From NCBI GenBank assembly GCA_041179425.1, contig JBEGTL010000594.1:1-5190 (forward strand): a stretch of DNA of 5,190 bases. Direction: 5' to 3'. This document shows positions 1-5,190 of the stretch, one piece after another (the first letter of the stretch is position 1; every line of letters starts with the position of its first letter). The notes under the pieces are model-generated. The model saw only the letters and a list, made by a program, of their open reading frames with translations. It did no database searches and was not told where the DNA came from. Source of the stretch: DASUME01 sp041179425. GTDB lineage: Bacteria > Myxococcota_A > Polyangia > Polyangiales > DASUME01. The position numbers were made by a program, and so were the translations under genes.

Positions 1-677
1 ACGCTGGTGGAGATCGGACCGAGCACGCCGTAACACATCAAGATGCCGAGGAAGGTGCCGACGAGCGCGGCACCCACGTGGTGACCGATGACCTCGGGAC
101 CGGCGTCGAGGTGACCCATGGTGATGATGATACCGAGCACCGCCGCGACGATACCGAGGCCCGGGAGCGCGTCGCCCGTGCCACGAATCAGGTTGATCGG
201 CTGGTGCTCTTCTTCGTGCAGCGTCTCCATGTCTGCATCGAGCAGCATGGAGAGCTCGTCCGGCGTGCAGCCGTCGACCAGCTGCTTGAGGCTGTCGACC
301 AAAAACACCATCGGGTGATGGCGATTCATCACGCTCGGGTAGTTCTTGAAGATGCTGCTCTGGTCGGGCTGGCTGATGTGCGACTCGAGCGCAAGCACGC
401 CTTCGCGACGCACCACCGTGAACACCTGGTACAGCAGCTTGAGCAGGTCGAGGTAGTCGTCCTGCTTGGGCACGCTGATCTTGAAGCCCATGACAAAGGC
501 GTGCTTGACCCGTCCCAGCACCTTGCCCGGCGCCGCAATCATCAAGGAGCCAAAGGCCGAGCCGCCGATCACGATCAGCTCGTTGGGCTGCCAGAGAACA
601 GGAAAGGGCCCGTCAGAAAGCCAGAACCCCACGCCGACTGCGCCGAACACCACGAGGAGTCCGATGATGGTACTCAT
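1..677 (-). CDS. motA: Flagellar motor stator protein MotA, C-terminus cut by window edge
   Basis: MotA forms, with MotB, the ion-conducting stator that drives flagellar rotation from the inner membrane. Reading leftward from ATG at 677, the frame is open for 225 residues to the window edge; the family is usually about 285-295 residues, so roughly the last 60 are missing. Four hydrophobic segments lie at about 2-21, 34-50, 170-189 and 200-220, with the expected large cytoplasmic loop between the second and third. Residues align almost one-to-one with E. coli MotA. R90 and E98 (in EGVLALESHI) match the loop charges that contact FliG. P172 (in LPGLGIVAAVLG) and P221 (in GVLGPIST) match the P173/P222 pair needed for torque. 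GTFLGIL near 207-213 is also typical. No clear Shine-Dalgarno precedes the ATG. motB is not in the window and would be expected just to the left. Recognition is firm; the ion specificity (H+ or Na+) cannot be read from this part. Confidence 0.96.
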   Translation of the reverse strand, partial: MSTIIGLLVVFGAVGVGFWLSDGPFPVLWQPNELIVIGGSAFGSLMIAAPGKVLGRVKHAFVMGFKISVPKQDDYLDLLKLLYQVFTVVRREGVLALESHISQPDQSSIFKNYPSVMNRHHPMVFLVDSLKQLVDGCTPDELSMLLDADMETLHEEEHQPINLIRGTGDALPGLGIVAAVLGIIITMGHLDAGPEVIGHHVGAALVGTFLGILMCYGVLGPISTS

Positions 678-730
678 GGCTTAATATCAGCTGAAACACA
701 GAATCCTTGAAAGGTTTCTCACCACAATCA

Positions 731-745
731 GCAGCGCTGCGCAGC
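731..745. repeat. Two overlapping 10-bp palindromes upstream of motA
   Basis: GCAGCGCTGC at 731-740 and GCTGCGCAGC at 736-745 are each perfect inverted repeats and share five bases. They sit about 55-70 bases upstream of the motA start. They could be an operator or a structural element, but short GC palindromes also arise by chance in high-GC DNA. No protein is assigned to them. Confidence 0.3.
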
Positions 746-816
746 ACCTTACCTCTGGCCTGCTCTGCTCTCCGACATCTCGATACGCGACCGCCAGGTG
801 CAGCCTTGCTTGCGGA

Positions 817-830
817 CGCAGGGACCTGCG
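817..830. repeat. Short inverted repeat just upstream of the DUF3634 start
   Basis: CGCAGG-GA-CCTGCG is a six-base-pair inverted repeat with a two-base centre, ending 17 bases before the ATG at 848. There is no T-tract, so it is not a typical terminator. The position would suit an operator or a leader structure. Function unknown. Confidence 0.25.
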
Positions 831-847
831 GGCTACACCGTGCGTCG

Positions 848-1267
848 ATGGCGGTATTCGTGGCGGTGGTGCTGGGCGTCGGCCTGCTGGCGCTGCTTTG
901 GGCGTCCGCGAGAGCGCGAGAAATCTGCGTTCTTTCGGTGCGCGCGGGTCGGCTGTTGGCCATCCGCGGGGCGCTGCCGGCGAGTGCACTCGAGGCCTTT
1001 GGCGACGTGGTCGAGCGGAGCGGGACGGTGCGAGGCACGATTCGCGTGCTGCGCGACGGTGAGCGCGCGCGACTCGAGGCAGAAGGGCTCGACGAACATG
1101 CGGCGCAGCGGGCGCGCAACGTCCTCGGGACCTACCCGCTGCCGCGCCTGCTCGCGGCGACACCCGCTCGTTCGCCGAACCTGGGTCAGCGCCTGGGCTG
1201 GGCGTGGCTGGCCTGGCGTCAGCGCGACGCCGCCGAAGATGTAGCCAAGCGTCGAGCAGGTCATTAA
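848..1267 (+). CDS. DUF3634 family small membrane-anchored protein
   Basis: The 139-residue product has one hydrophobic segment at about 2-19 followed by a charged R/A/R/E boundary, then a soluble domain. The domain reads like DUF3634: a strand-like ICVLSVRAGRLLAIRG (26-41), a helix with ALPASALEAFGDVVERS (42-58), TIRVLRDGERARLEAEGL (64-81) and the family-typical QRARNVLGTYPLPRLL (87-102). A less conserved Arg/Ala-rich tail follows. The family has no established function; a single N-terminal anchor with a cytoplasmic domain is the likely topology, since Arg residues follow the segment. ATG at 848 is chosen because it starts exactly at the hydrophobic segment. An in-frame TTG at 707 would add 47 residues with no recognisable content and would put the anchor internally. 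The Shine-Dalgarno is poor at both. The gene reads divergently from motA and ends 55 bases before serA. Family assignment is from memory of the pattern. Confidence 0.75.
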   Translation: MAVFVAVVLGVGLLALLWASARAREICVLSVRAGRLLAIRGALPASALEAFGDVVERSGTVRGTIRVLRDGERARLEAEGLDEHAAQRARNVLGTYPLPRLLAATPARSPNLGQRLGWAWLAWRQRDAAEDVAKRRAGH

Positions 1268-1322
1268 ACAAGACGTGCGCTTGATCTCAGGCCCTCTTCG
1301 CGTAGAAGCGAGCACCAAGACT

Positions 1323-2573
1323 ATGGCCCAAAGCGACCCGAACAAGAGCCCGCCCACCTCGTTTCCCAAGGAGAAAATCAAGATTCTCCTGCTGGAGAAC
1401 ATCCATGAGAGTGCGCACGAGATGTTTGCGGCCGAGCACTTCCAGCTGGAGGCGCTGACCACGGCGCTGCCCGAGGCAGAGCTCGCCAAGCGCATCGCCG
1501 ACGTGCACGTGCTGGGGATCCGCAGCAAGACCCAGGTGACGGCCCCGGTGCTGGCCGAGGCGCGCCGTCTGCTCACGCTGGGCTGCTTCTGCATCGGCAC
1601 CAACCAGGTCAGCCTGACCACCGCCAACGCGCGCGGCGTGCCCGTCTTCAACGCCCCGCTCAGCAACACGCGCAGCGTGGCCGAGATGATCTTGGCCGAG
1701 ATCGTGATGCTCGCGCGCCAGCTGGGCGATCGCTCCAGCGAGGTGCACCAAGGCGTCTGGAAGAAGGTCAGCAACGGCTGCTTCGAAGTGCGCGGCAAGA
1801 CGCTGGGCATCATCGGGTACGGCCACATCGGTCGTCAGATTGGCGTGCTGGCCGAGCAGCTCGGGCTGCGCGTCGTGTTCTACGACGTCGCGAGCAAGCT
1901 GCCGATGGGCAACAACCGCGTGCGCCCCACGCTCGCGGCGCTGCTCCACGAGGCCGACTTCGTGACCCTGCACGTGCCCGCCACGCGCGACACGCACGAG
2001 ATGATCGGAGAGAAGGAGTTCGCGCAGATGAAGGCCGGCTCGTACCTGCTCAACGCGAGCCGCGGCACGGTCGTCAACATCCCGGCCCTGGTCGATGCAC
2101 TCAAGAGTGGGCACCTGGCAGGAGCCGCCATCGACGTCTACCCCGAGGAGCCCGAGTCCAACGGCAAGGGCTTTGCCAGCGAGCTCCGCGGCTTGCCCAA
2201 CGTCATCCTCACGCCACACATCGGGGGCTCGACGGTCGAGGCGCAGGCGGCGATCGGACGTGAGGTCGCCACCTCACTCATCAAGTACGTCAACACCGGC
2301 TCGACCCAGGGCGCGGTCAACTTTCCACAGATCGAGATGCCGCAGGCCGCAGGCACGCATCGCATCCTCAACGTGCACCGCAACGTCCCCGGCGTGTTGC
2401 GCGACGTCAACCACATCGTCTCCGAGCGCAACGCCAATATCCACAGTCAGATGCTGAGCACCGACTCGGAGATTGGTTACCTGATCATGGATTTGGATCA
2501 GGACGTCAGCCAAGAAGTAAGGGACGACATCGCGGCGCTGAGCACGAACATCAGGACCCGCATCCTGTTCTAG
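1323..2573 (+). CDS. serA: D-3-phosphoglycerate dehydrogenase, ACT-domain type
   Basis: SerA oxidises 3-phosphoglycerate to 3-phosphohydroxypyruvate with NAD+, the first step of cytosolic serine synthesis. The 416-residue product aligns end to end with E. coli SerA (410 residues). The substrate-domain signature GCFCIGTNQV is at 87-96, and NAPLSNTRSVAE at 110-121. The Rossmann motif GYGHIG is at 165-170, with D188 after the second strand favouring NAD over NADP. The catalytic set is R247 (NASRGTVV), E276 (YPEEP) and H299 (TPHIGGST), matching E. coli R240, E269 and H292 with a constant offset of seven. The C-terminal ACT domain (about 345-416) keeps H352, N354 and N372, matching the E. coli serine-binding H344, N346 and N364, so feedback inhibition by serine is likely. 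ATG at 1323 gives an N-terminus close to E. coli; an in-frame GTG at 1275 would add 16 residues without support. Codons are strongly G/C-ending. Confidence 0.97.
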   Translation: MAQSDPNKSPPTSFPKEKIKILLLENIHESAHEMFAAEHFQLEALTTALPEAELAKRIADVHVLGIRSKTQVTAPVLAEARRLLTLGCFCIGTNQVSLTTANARGVPVFNAPLSNTRSVAEMILAEIVMLARQLGDRSSEVHQGVWKKVSNGCFEVRGKTLGIIGYGHIGRQIGVLAEQLGLRVVFYDVASKLPMGNNRVRPTLAALLHEADFVTLHVPATRDTHEMIGEKEFAQMKAGSYLLNASRGTVVNIPALVDALKSGHLAGAAIDVYPEEPESNGKGFASELRGLPNVILTPHIGGSTVEAQAAIGREVATSLIKYVNTGSTQGAVNFPQIEMPQAAGTHRILNVHRNVPGVLRDVNHIVSERNANIHSQMLSTDSEIGYLIMDLDQDVSQEVRDDIAALSTNIRTRILF

Positions 2574-2587
2574 GGCAGTTCTAGGGC
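2567..2587. repeat. 11-base tandem duplication across the serA stop codon
   Basis: GTTCTAGGGC occurs at 2567-2576 and again at 2578-2587, separated by one A, giving an 11-base period. The first copy contains the serA stop TAG. The likely origin is a small slippage duplication. It leaves the SerA C-terminus (RTRILF) unchanged. Confidence 0.6.
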
Positions 2588-2606
2588 GCGGCGTGCGCGT
2601 CCGCGC
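2586..2606. terminator. Possible GC hairpin between convergent serA and the ABC permease
   Basis: GCGCGG and CCGCGC form a perfect six-base-pair stem around a nine-base loop, within the 36-base gap between two genes that end toward each other. The location suits a shared terminator. Against this, there is no T-tract on either strand and simple G/C-rich DNA easily forms such stems, so the call is tentative. Confidence 0.35.
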
Positions 2607-2609
2607 GCG

Positions 2610-3392
2610 CTACCCCCAAACTCCCATCCGGCTTCCGCTCTCGTACTTCGTCAACCCCCGAGCAAACACGGTCGTGCTCAGCAGCACGTGGAGCCCAACT
2701 CCGCCTACCGCGAGCAGCGCCGTCTGCACACTGAAGTTGCGGAGTAACTCCACGGGCAAGTACACCACCAGCCCCGCGGGGAGCAGGGTGAACAGTACGG
2801 TCTTGAGTCCGGCTCCAAACAACGAGGGTGGGTAGAGCGTGAAGGCGACGACGAAGTCTTGCGCTACGCGGGCTGCGCTCTCCACGTTGCCGAGCCAGAA
2901 GGCGGTGCTCTGCAAGAGGACCGCCGACGACGTGAACATGATGGCGGCGAGCGAGATGGCCAGCAGCGCGAGCGGGAGCTTGCTCAGGCTGAGCTGACCC
3001 GAGCAGGCGAGCATCAACAGTCCGCTCACGATGTCGCCCCAGCCCGATGCCGTGCTGCGGGACGCGAGCGCGCGCAGCAACACGCTCTTGGGCTGCGTGA
3101 GCAGAGCGTCGAGGTCACCGTCGACGATCTTGCGAGACAGCTCGGACGAGCCGCCGAACAGGACGGCAGCCAGGCCAAAGCCGGCAGCGCCCACGCCGAA
3201 CATGCACAACATGTCGGGCAAGCGGTAGCCGCGGATGTTGTCGAAGCGGTCGAACAAGATCCACCAAGTGACGAACACCATCACGTTGTTGACCGCCATG
3301 AAGCACAGCTGGAGCAAGAACGCGGAGCGCAGCGACAAGCTGGCGCGGATGGAGGTGTGGAACACCGCTTGGACGAAGCGTAGCTGTCTCAC
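2610..3392 (-). CDS. ABC-2 type transporter permease (DUF990-like)
   Basis: This 260-residue product is a complete inner-membrane permease of the ABC-2 exporter type. It has about six hydrophobic segments (near 23-47, 60-80, 118-131, 137-160, 176-210 and 223-247). The stretch ELSRKIVDGDLDALLTQP (84-101) has the family's E-L-S-x-x-I-x-x-G-x-L-D-x-x-L-x-x-P pattern, and the tail GLTKYESGSR near 246-255 is also typical. The start is GTG at 3392, preceded by a strong GGAGG Shine-Dalgarno seven bases upstream (plus-strand CCTCC at 3400-3404) that lies inside the last codons of the upstream gene. The stop of that gene is three bases away, so the two were translated together. These exporters normally have an ATPase and two permeases; the partner permease is broken and the ATPase is not in the window. 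The gene is intact but may be orphaned. Its substrate cannot be read from the sequence. Confidence 0.88.
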   Translation of the reverse strand: MRQLRFVQAVFHTSIRASLSLRSAFLLQLCFMAVNNVMVFVTWWILFDRFDNIRGYRLPDMLCMFGVGAAGFGLAAVLFGGSSELSRKIVDGDLDALLTQPKSVLLRALASRSTASGWGDIVSGLLMLACSGQLSLSKLPLALLAISLAAIMFTSSAVLLQSTAFWLGNVESAARVAQDFVVAFTLYPPSLFGAGLKTVLFTLLPAGLVVYLPVELLRNFSVQTALLAVGGVGLHVLLSTTVFARGLTKYESGSRMGVWG

Positions 3393-3404
3393 GACTCAGC
3401 CTCC
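3393..3404 (-). promoter_or_regulatory. Shine-Dalgarno that fixes the GTG start of the intact permease
   Basis: On the minus strand GGAGG lies seven bases before GTG at 3392. It overlaps the end of the upstream permease fragment (final His-Gly-Gly codons and TGA), the usual arrangement for translationally coupled operon partners. It supports GTG over any internal ATG as the start. Confidence 0.8.
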
Positions 3405-3740
3405 GTGGATGTTGACGACGCGTAGACCACGCCGGTGGAGCACGACCAAGAGCACCGTTGCGACTGCGATCCACGCGACGAGCTTGAGCGCGGTGTGCAC
3501 GGCGGCCCGAGGGTCGAACCCGAACACCATGCTGCCCGGCCCGTGCAGCAGGGCGGAGAACGGCGTCATCAGGGCGAGCGTGCGCAGCCAGCTTGGGTAG
3601 AGGGAGAGTGGGACGAACAGTCCGCCAAGCACGAAGCTCGACTTCTGCCACACCCACTGGACGGGGCTGGCGTCCACGATCCAGAAGGCGCTCAGCCCGA
3701 TGGTCGCGTTGCACAGCAGGCTGAGCAGACCGCCGTCGCC
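3396..3740 (-). pseudogene. C-terminal half of a second ABC-2 permease, N-terminus lost
   Basis: From about 3740 leftward the minus strand encodes roughly 114 residues of the partner permease. The pattern is typical of the second subunit of DUF990-like exporters: a membrane segment ending in SAFWIVDASPVQWVWQK, then FVLGGLFVPLSLYPSWL, then ALMTPFSALLHGP, a last hydrophobic stretch (VAWIAVATVLLVVL) and the tail HRRGLRVVNIHGG. Such proteins are normally about 260-280 residues, so about the first 130-150 are missing. Upstream of 3740 the same frame stays open to 3956, but the residues are polar and Arg/Pro-rich, overlap the DUF262 gene on the other strand and look non-coding. Neither other minus-strand frame between 3741 and 3880 restores a membrane protein, so a simple frameshift does not explain the loss. 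No ATG or GTG start with a binding site lies at the break. It is most likely a remnant left by a recombination or insertion event. Confidence 0.8.
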
Positions 3741-3879
3741 GAATGTATGAGGAGCGGGGGACGGGCAGAGGCCGATCGACCGGGCAGCGCCCGGCCTGAT
3801 GCGGCAGCGGTACCGGAACGGTGTGGTCTCGGAGCTTTCAACCCCATTCACTGGTATCGTTCCTAGAGCCGAGGTTTCC
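3741..3879. other. Junction DNA between the permease remnant and the DUF262 gene
   Basis: About 140 bases show no recognisable protein on either strand. The stretch contains a perfect CCGGGC-AGC-GCCCGG hairpin (3780-3794) and ends in the ribosome binding site of the next gene. I see no transposase piece, tRNA end, integron-type core site or clear inverted terminal repeat. A promoter for the DUF262 gene should lie here, but no convincing -35/-10 pair is visible; TATCGT at 3855-3860 is only a weak -10-like match. Confidence 0.5.
3780..3794. repeat. Perfect six-bp hairpin near the breakpoint
   Basis: CCGGGC and GCCCGG pair around a three-base loop (AGC), about 40 bases to the right of where permease similarity stops. 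There is no T-tract on the plus strand. It may be the relic of a terminator from the incoming segment, a recombination-site structure, or chance. Confidence 0.4.
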
Positions 3880-3882
3880 GTG
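3871..3882 (+). promoter_or_regulatory. Ribosome binding site and GTG start of the DUF262 gene
   Basis: GAGG at 3871-3874 stands five bases before GTG at 3880. The in-frame ATG at 3931 has no comparable site. The extra 17 residues of the longer form (with a Pro/Arg-rich stretch before MSVDDLV) resemble the lead-in often seen in this family, so GTG is preferred. Confidence 0.65.
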
Positions 3883-5190
3883 CCCGACAGTCCCCAACCG
3901 CAGCTACGCTCGCGACCCGACACACGCGCTATGTCGGTAGACGATCTAGTGGACATGACGCGCGCAGGCCGTGTCCGGATCCCGGATTTTCAGCGCCCGC
4001 TCAAGTGGGATCGAGCCGATGCACTGAAATTGCTCGATAGTATTGACCGAGGTTACCCAGTCGGAACGCTGCTGTTCTGGCAGCGCGAAAGCGAGGCTGG
4101 AGTCGTGAAACTCGGCCCACGGGAGCTCCAGGCCCCGGGGCGGCCTGACGCCTGGTTCGTGATCGACGGGCAGCAACGACTCACGGCGTTGATGCGTACC
4201 CTCGACGCGACGTCCGATGACACATGGCGCGCCGCATACGATCTAGACACCCGAACGTTCTTGAGTTTTCCCCGTGGCAAAGCGTCGACACGGCGCGTGC
4301 CGGTGGAGGTGGTGTTCGATCAGACACGTCTGCTCGAGTGGCTCACCAAAGAAGGGGCGAGCGTTTCTGATTCCGAGCGACGTGAGCTGTTCGAGCTGAC
4401 GAAACGGCTTCAGAAGTACACCCTTCCAGTGGTTATCGTGCAGGCGAATAGTGACGAAGAGGATGCGATCCGCGACATATTCACGCGTCTAAACGAATCC
4501 GGAAAGCGGCTCGACGTCAACGATGCCTTCCGCGCCTTTCACGAGCGACCACGCGATAAGTCGCGAGACCTCGATGCAGTAGCGGGTGAACTGAAGGAGC
4601 TGGGTTTTGGCACATTCGACCGAGATCTCCTCATCACGCTGCTGTCAGTGACGCGTGGCGTGGATCCGGGCAAAGTACGTGAGGCGCTTCAACAGCCCGA
4701 CTTTATCGACGATGAGGCCCTGCCCGCGTTGACGCGTAGCGTACGAGCGACCGTGCAATTCCTTCGGACGGGCTGCGCGATCCCGCACTTGAAGCTTGTG
4801 CCGTACGCGCTGGTGTTGCAAACACTGGTCCGTTTCTTCCAGCGTTATCCGGCTCCTCACCCGCGCACTCGCGAACTGCTCAGACGATATGTTTGGCGCG
4901 GCTTCATTCATCGAAACTTTCGCGCGGATATCGCGAACACTCGCCTACACTTGGAGGCCATCAGTCAAGATGAGCACAACAGTGTCCAAAACCTCCTGAA
5001 GATGGTCAGCGCGAGCGCCAGTGAGCCCACACCGGCGAAGGCGTTCAGCATCCAGTACGCAACGCCGCAGATGGACATGTTGGCGCTCTTGGGGTGCTCG
5101 CCCCGCGACTTCACGGACGGCGATCTACTTGTCGCAGAAGATCGAGTCTTCGACACTCGCCTGCTTCCCCCCGTGGTCGTAGCAGAAGGG
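3880..5190 (+). CDS. DUF262 domain protein (GmrS/ParB-like fold), C-terminus cut by window edge
   Basis: The frame is open for 437 residues from GTG 3880 to the window end, with no stop reached. DUF262 marks are clear: RIPDFQRPLKWD (33-44), the helix DALKLLDSIDRGYPVGTLLFW (47-67), the signature VIDGQQRLTAL (94-104) and FTRLNESGKRL (201-211). In known members the DGQQR loop belongs to the ParB/Srx-like fold that binds or hydrolyses nucleotides, as in GmrS of the type IV restriction enzyme GmrSD. From about 230 on the protein is mostly helical and basic (for example LLRRYVWRGFIHRNFRAD, 333-350). No HNH nuclease (DUF1524) motif appears before the edge, so a GmrSD-like nuclease half would have to lie outside or be absent. 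Codon use differs from serA: six CTA Leu codons plus many CGA, AGT, GTT and CTT, suggesting later acquisition. DUF262 is common in phage-defence islands, but the role here is inferred. A cytoplasmic location is likely; no signal or membrane segment is seen. Confidence 0.88.
   Translation, partial: MPDSPQPQLRSRPDTRAMSVDDLVDMTRAGRVRIPDFQRPLKWDRADALKLLDSIDRGYPVGTLLFWQRESEAGVVKLGPRELQAPGRPDAWFVIDGQQRLTALMRTLDATSDDTWRAAYDLDTRTFLSFPRGKASTRRVPVEVVFDQTRLLEWLTKEGASVSDSERRELFELTKRLQKYTLPVVIVQANSDEEDAIRDIFTRLNESGKRLDVNDAFRAFHERPRDKSRDLDAVAGELKELGFGTFDRDLLITLLSVTRGVDPGKVREALQQPDFIDDEALPALTRSVRATVQFLRTGCAIPHLKLVPYALVLQTLVRFFQRYPAPHPRTRELLRRYVWRGFIHRNFRADIANTRLHLEAISQDEHNSVQNLLKMVSASASEPTPAKAFSIQYATPQMDMLALLGCSPRDFTDGDLLVAEDRVFDTRLLPPVVVAEG

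Larger units (their letters stand above)
678..847. other. Divergent intergenic region between motA and the DUF3634 gene
   Basis: About 170 bases without a convincing gene separate two divergent starts, so promoters for both directions probably lie here. The first 40 bases next to motA are noticeably A/T-richer than the surroundings, as expected of a promoter. I could not pick out a convincing sigma-70, sigma-28 or sigma-54 site for motA. The best sigma-70-like match (TTTCAA then GATATT, 18 bases apart, minus strand) is weak and would place transcription start practically on the ATG. Two overlapping perfect palindromes (731-745) and a short hairpin (817-830) are listed separately. Confidence 0.5.

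Noticed and set aside
78..710. A 210-residue open frame on the plus strand over motA
   Set aside because: It is antisense to a clear MotA, His/Asp/Arg-rich with no recognisable domain, and is typical of a shadow frame in high-GC DNA.
678..720. A sigma-70-like promoter (TTTCAA/GATATT) for motA on the minus strand
   Set aside because: Both boxes are weak and the implied start would fall at the ATG, so I do not annotate it as a promoter.
707..847. N-terminal extension of the DUF3634 gene from TTG at 707
   Set aside because: The 47 extra residues show no domain or signal, and the hydrophobic anchor begins exactly at the later ATG (848).
687..1271. A 194-residue minus-strand frame over the DUF3634 gene
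   Set aside because: Its composition is Arg/Ala/Pro-rich and low in complexity; the plus strand carries the recognisable protein.
833..1828. A 331-residue minus-strand frame across the DUF3634 gene and the first part of serA
   Set aside because: It spans two real plus-strand genes and their gap and has no coherent motif, so it is a shadow frame.
1287..2219. A 310-residue minus-strand frame over serA
   Set aside because: It is antisense to a fully conserved SerA with all catalytic residues; the His/Asp/Gln-rich composition is a reverse-frame artefact.
2859..3383. A 174-residue plus-strand frame over the intact permease
   Set aside because: It is a polar Arg/Glu/Gln-rich mirror of a membrane protein on the other strand.
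3435..3866. A 143-residue plus-strand frame running from the permease remnant toward the DUF262 gene
   Set aside because: Most of it is antisense to the remnant, the rest has no recognisable motif, and it has no ribosome binding site.
3741..3956. The open N-terminal part (about 72 residues from ATG 3956) fused to the permease remnant
   Set aside because: It overlaps the DUF262 start on the opposite strand, lacks hydrophobic segments and does not resemble the missing permease half.
1..5190. tRNA or rRNA genes, a CRISPR array, a riboswitch or an insertion sequence
   Set aside because: No cloverleaf, spaced direct repeats, known riboswitch core or transposase was visible on reading both strands.

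Overview
The window is high-GC bacterial chromosome. It carries four intact or edge-cut genes, one complete ABC-2 permease and one broken permease. A flagellar stator gene, an E. coli-type serA and a DUF3634 protein together suggest a motile Gram-negative bacterium. DUF3634 and the strongly G/C-ending codons make me lean to a myxobacterial or other deltaproteobacterial lineage, but this is an impression and not a measurement.

Layout. Positions 1-677 (minus) hold the first 225 residues of MotA, cut by the left edge. About 170 bases with several short palindromes follow, then on the plus strand a small membrane-anchored DUF3634 protein (848-1267) and, 55 bases later, a complete D-3-phosphoglycerate dehydrogenase, serA (1323-2573). 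serA converges on an ABC-2 export permease on the minus strand (2610-3392), with a 36-base gap that contains a GC hairpin. Directly upstream of that permease, three bases away, lies the C-terminal half of a second, partner permease (3396 to about 3740). Its N-terminal half is absent, and so is the ATPase gene that normally heads such operons.

At about 3740 the sequence changes character. After about 140 bases of unrecognised DNA, a DUF262 protein reads rightward from a GTG at 3880 with a good ribosome binding site, and it is still open at the right edge. Its codons are clearly less G/C-biased than those of serA and motA. DUF262 proteins are frequent in defence islands (for example GmrSD, BrxU and SspE-like systems).

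Interpretation. The left 3.7 kb looks like ordinary core genome: motility, serine synthesis and an exporter. The right 1.4 kb looks like the edge of an accessory segment, possibly defensive, whose arrival cut the exporter operon. The breakpoint at about 3740 and the DUF262 gene are the points most worth following. Without flanking sequence I cannot show that a defence system is present, and an assembly chimera at the junction is not excluded.
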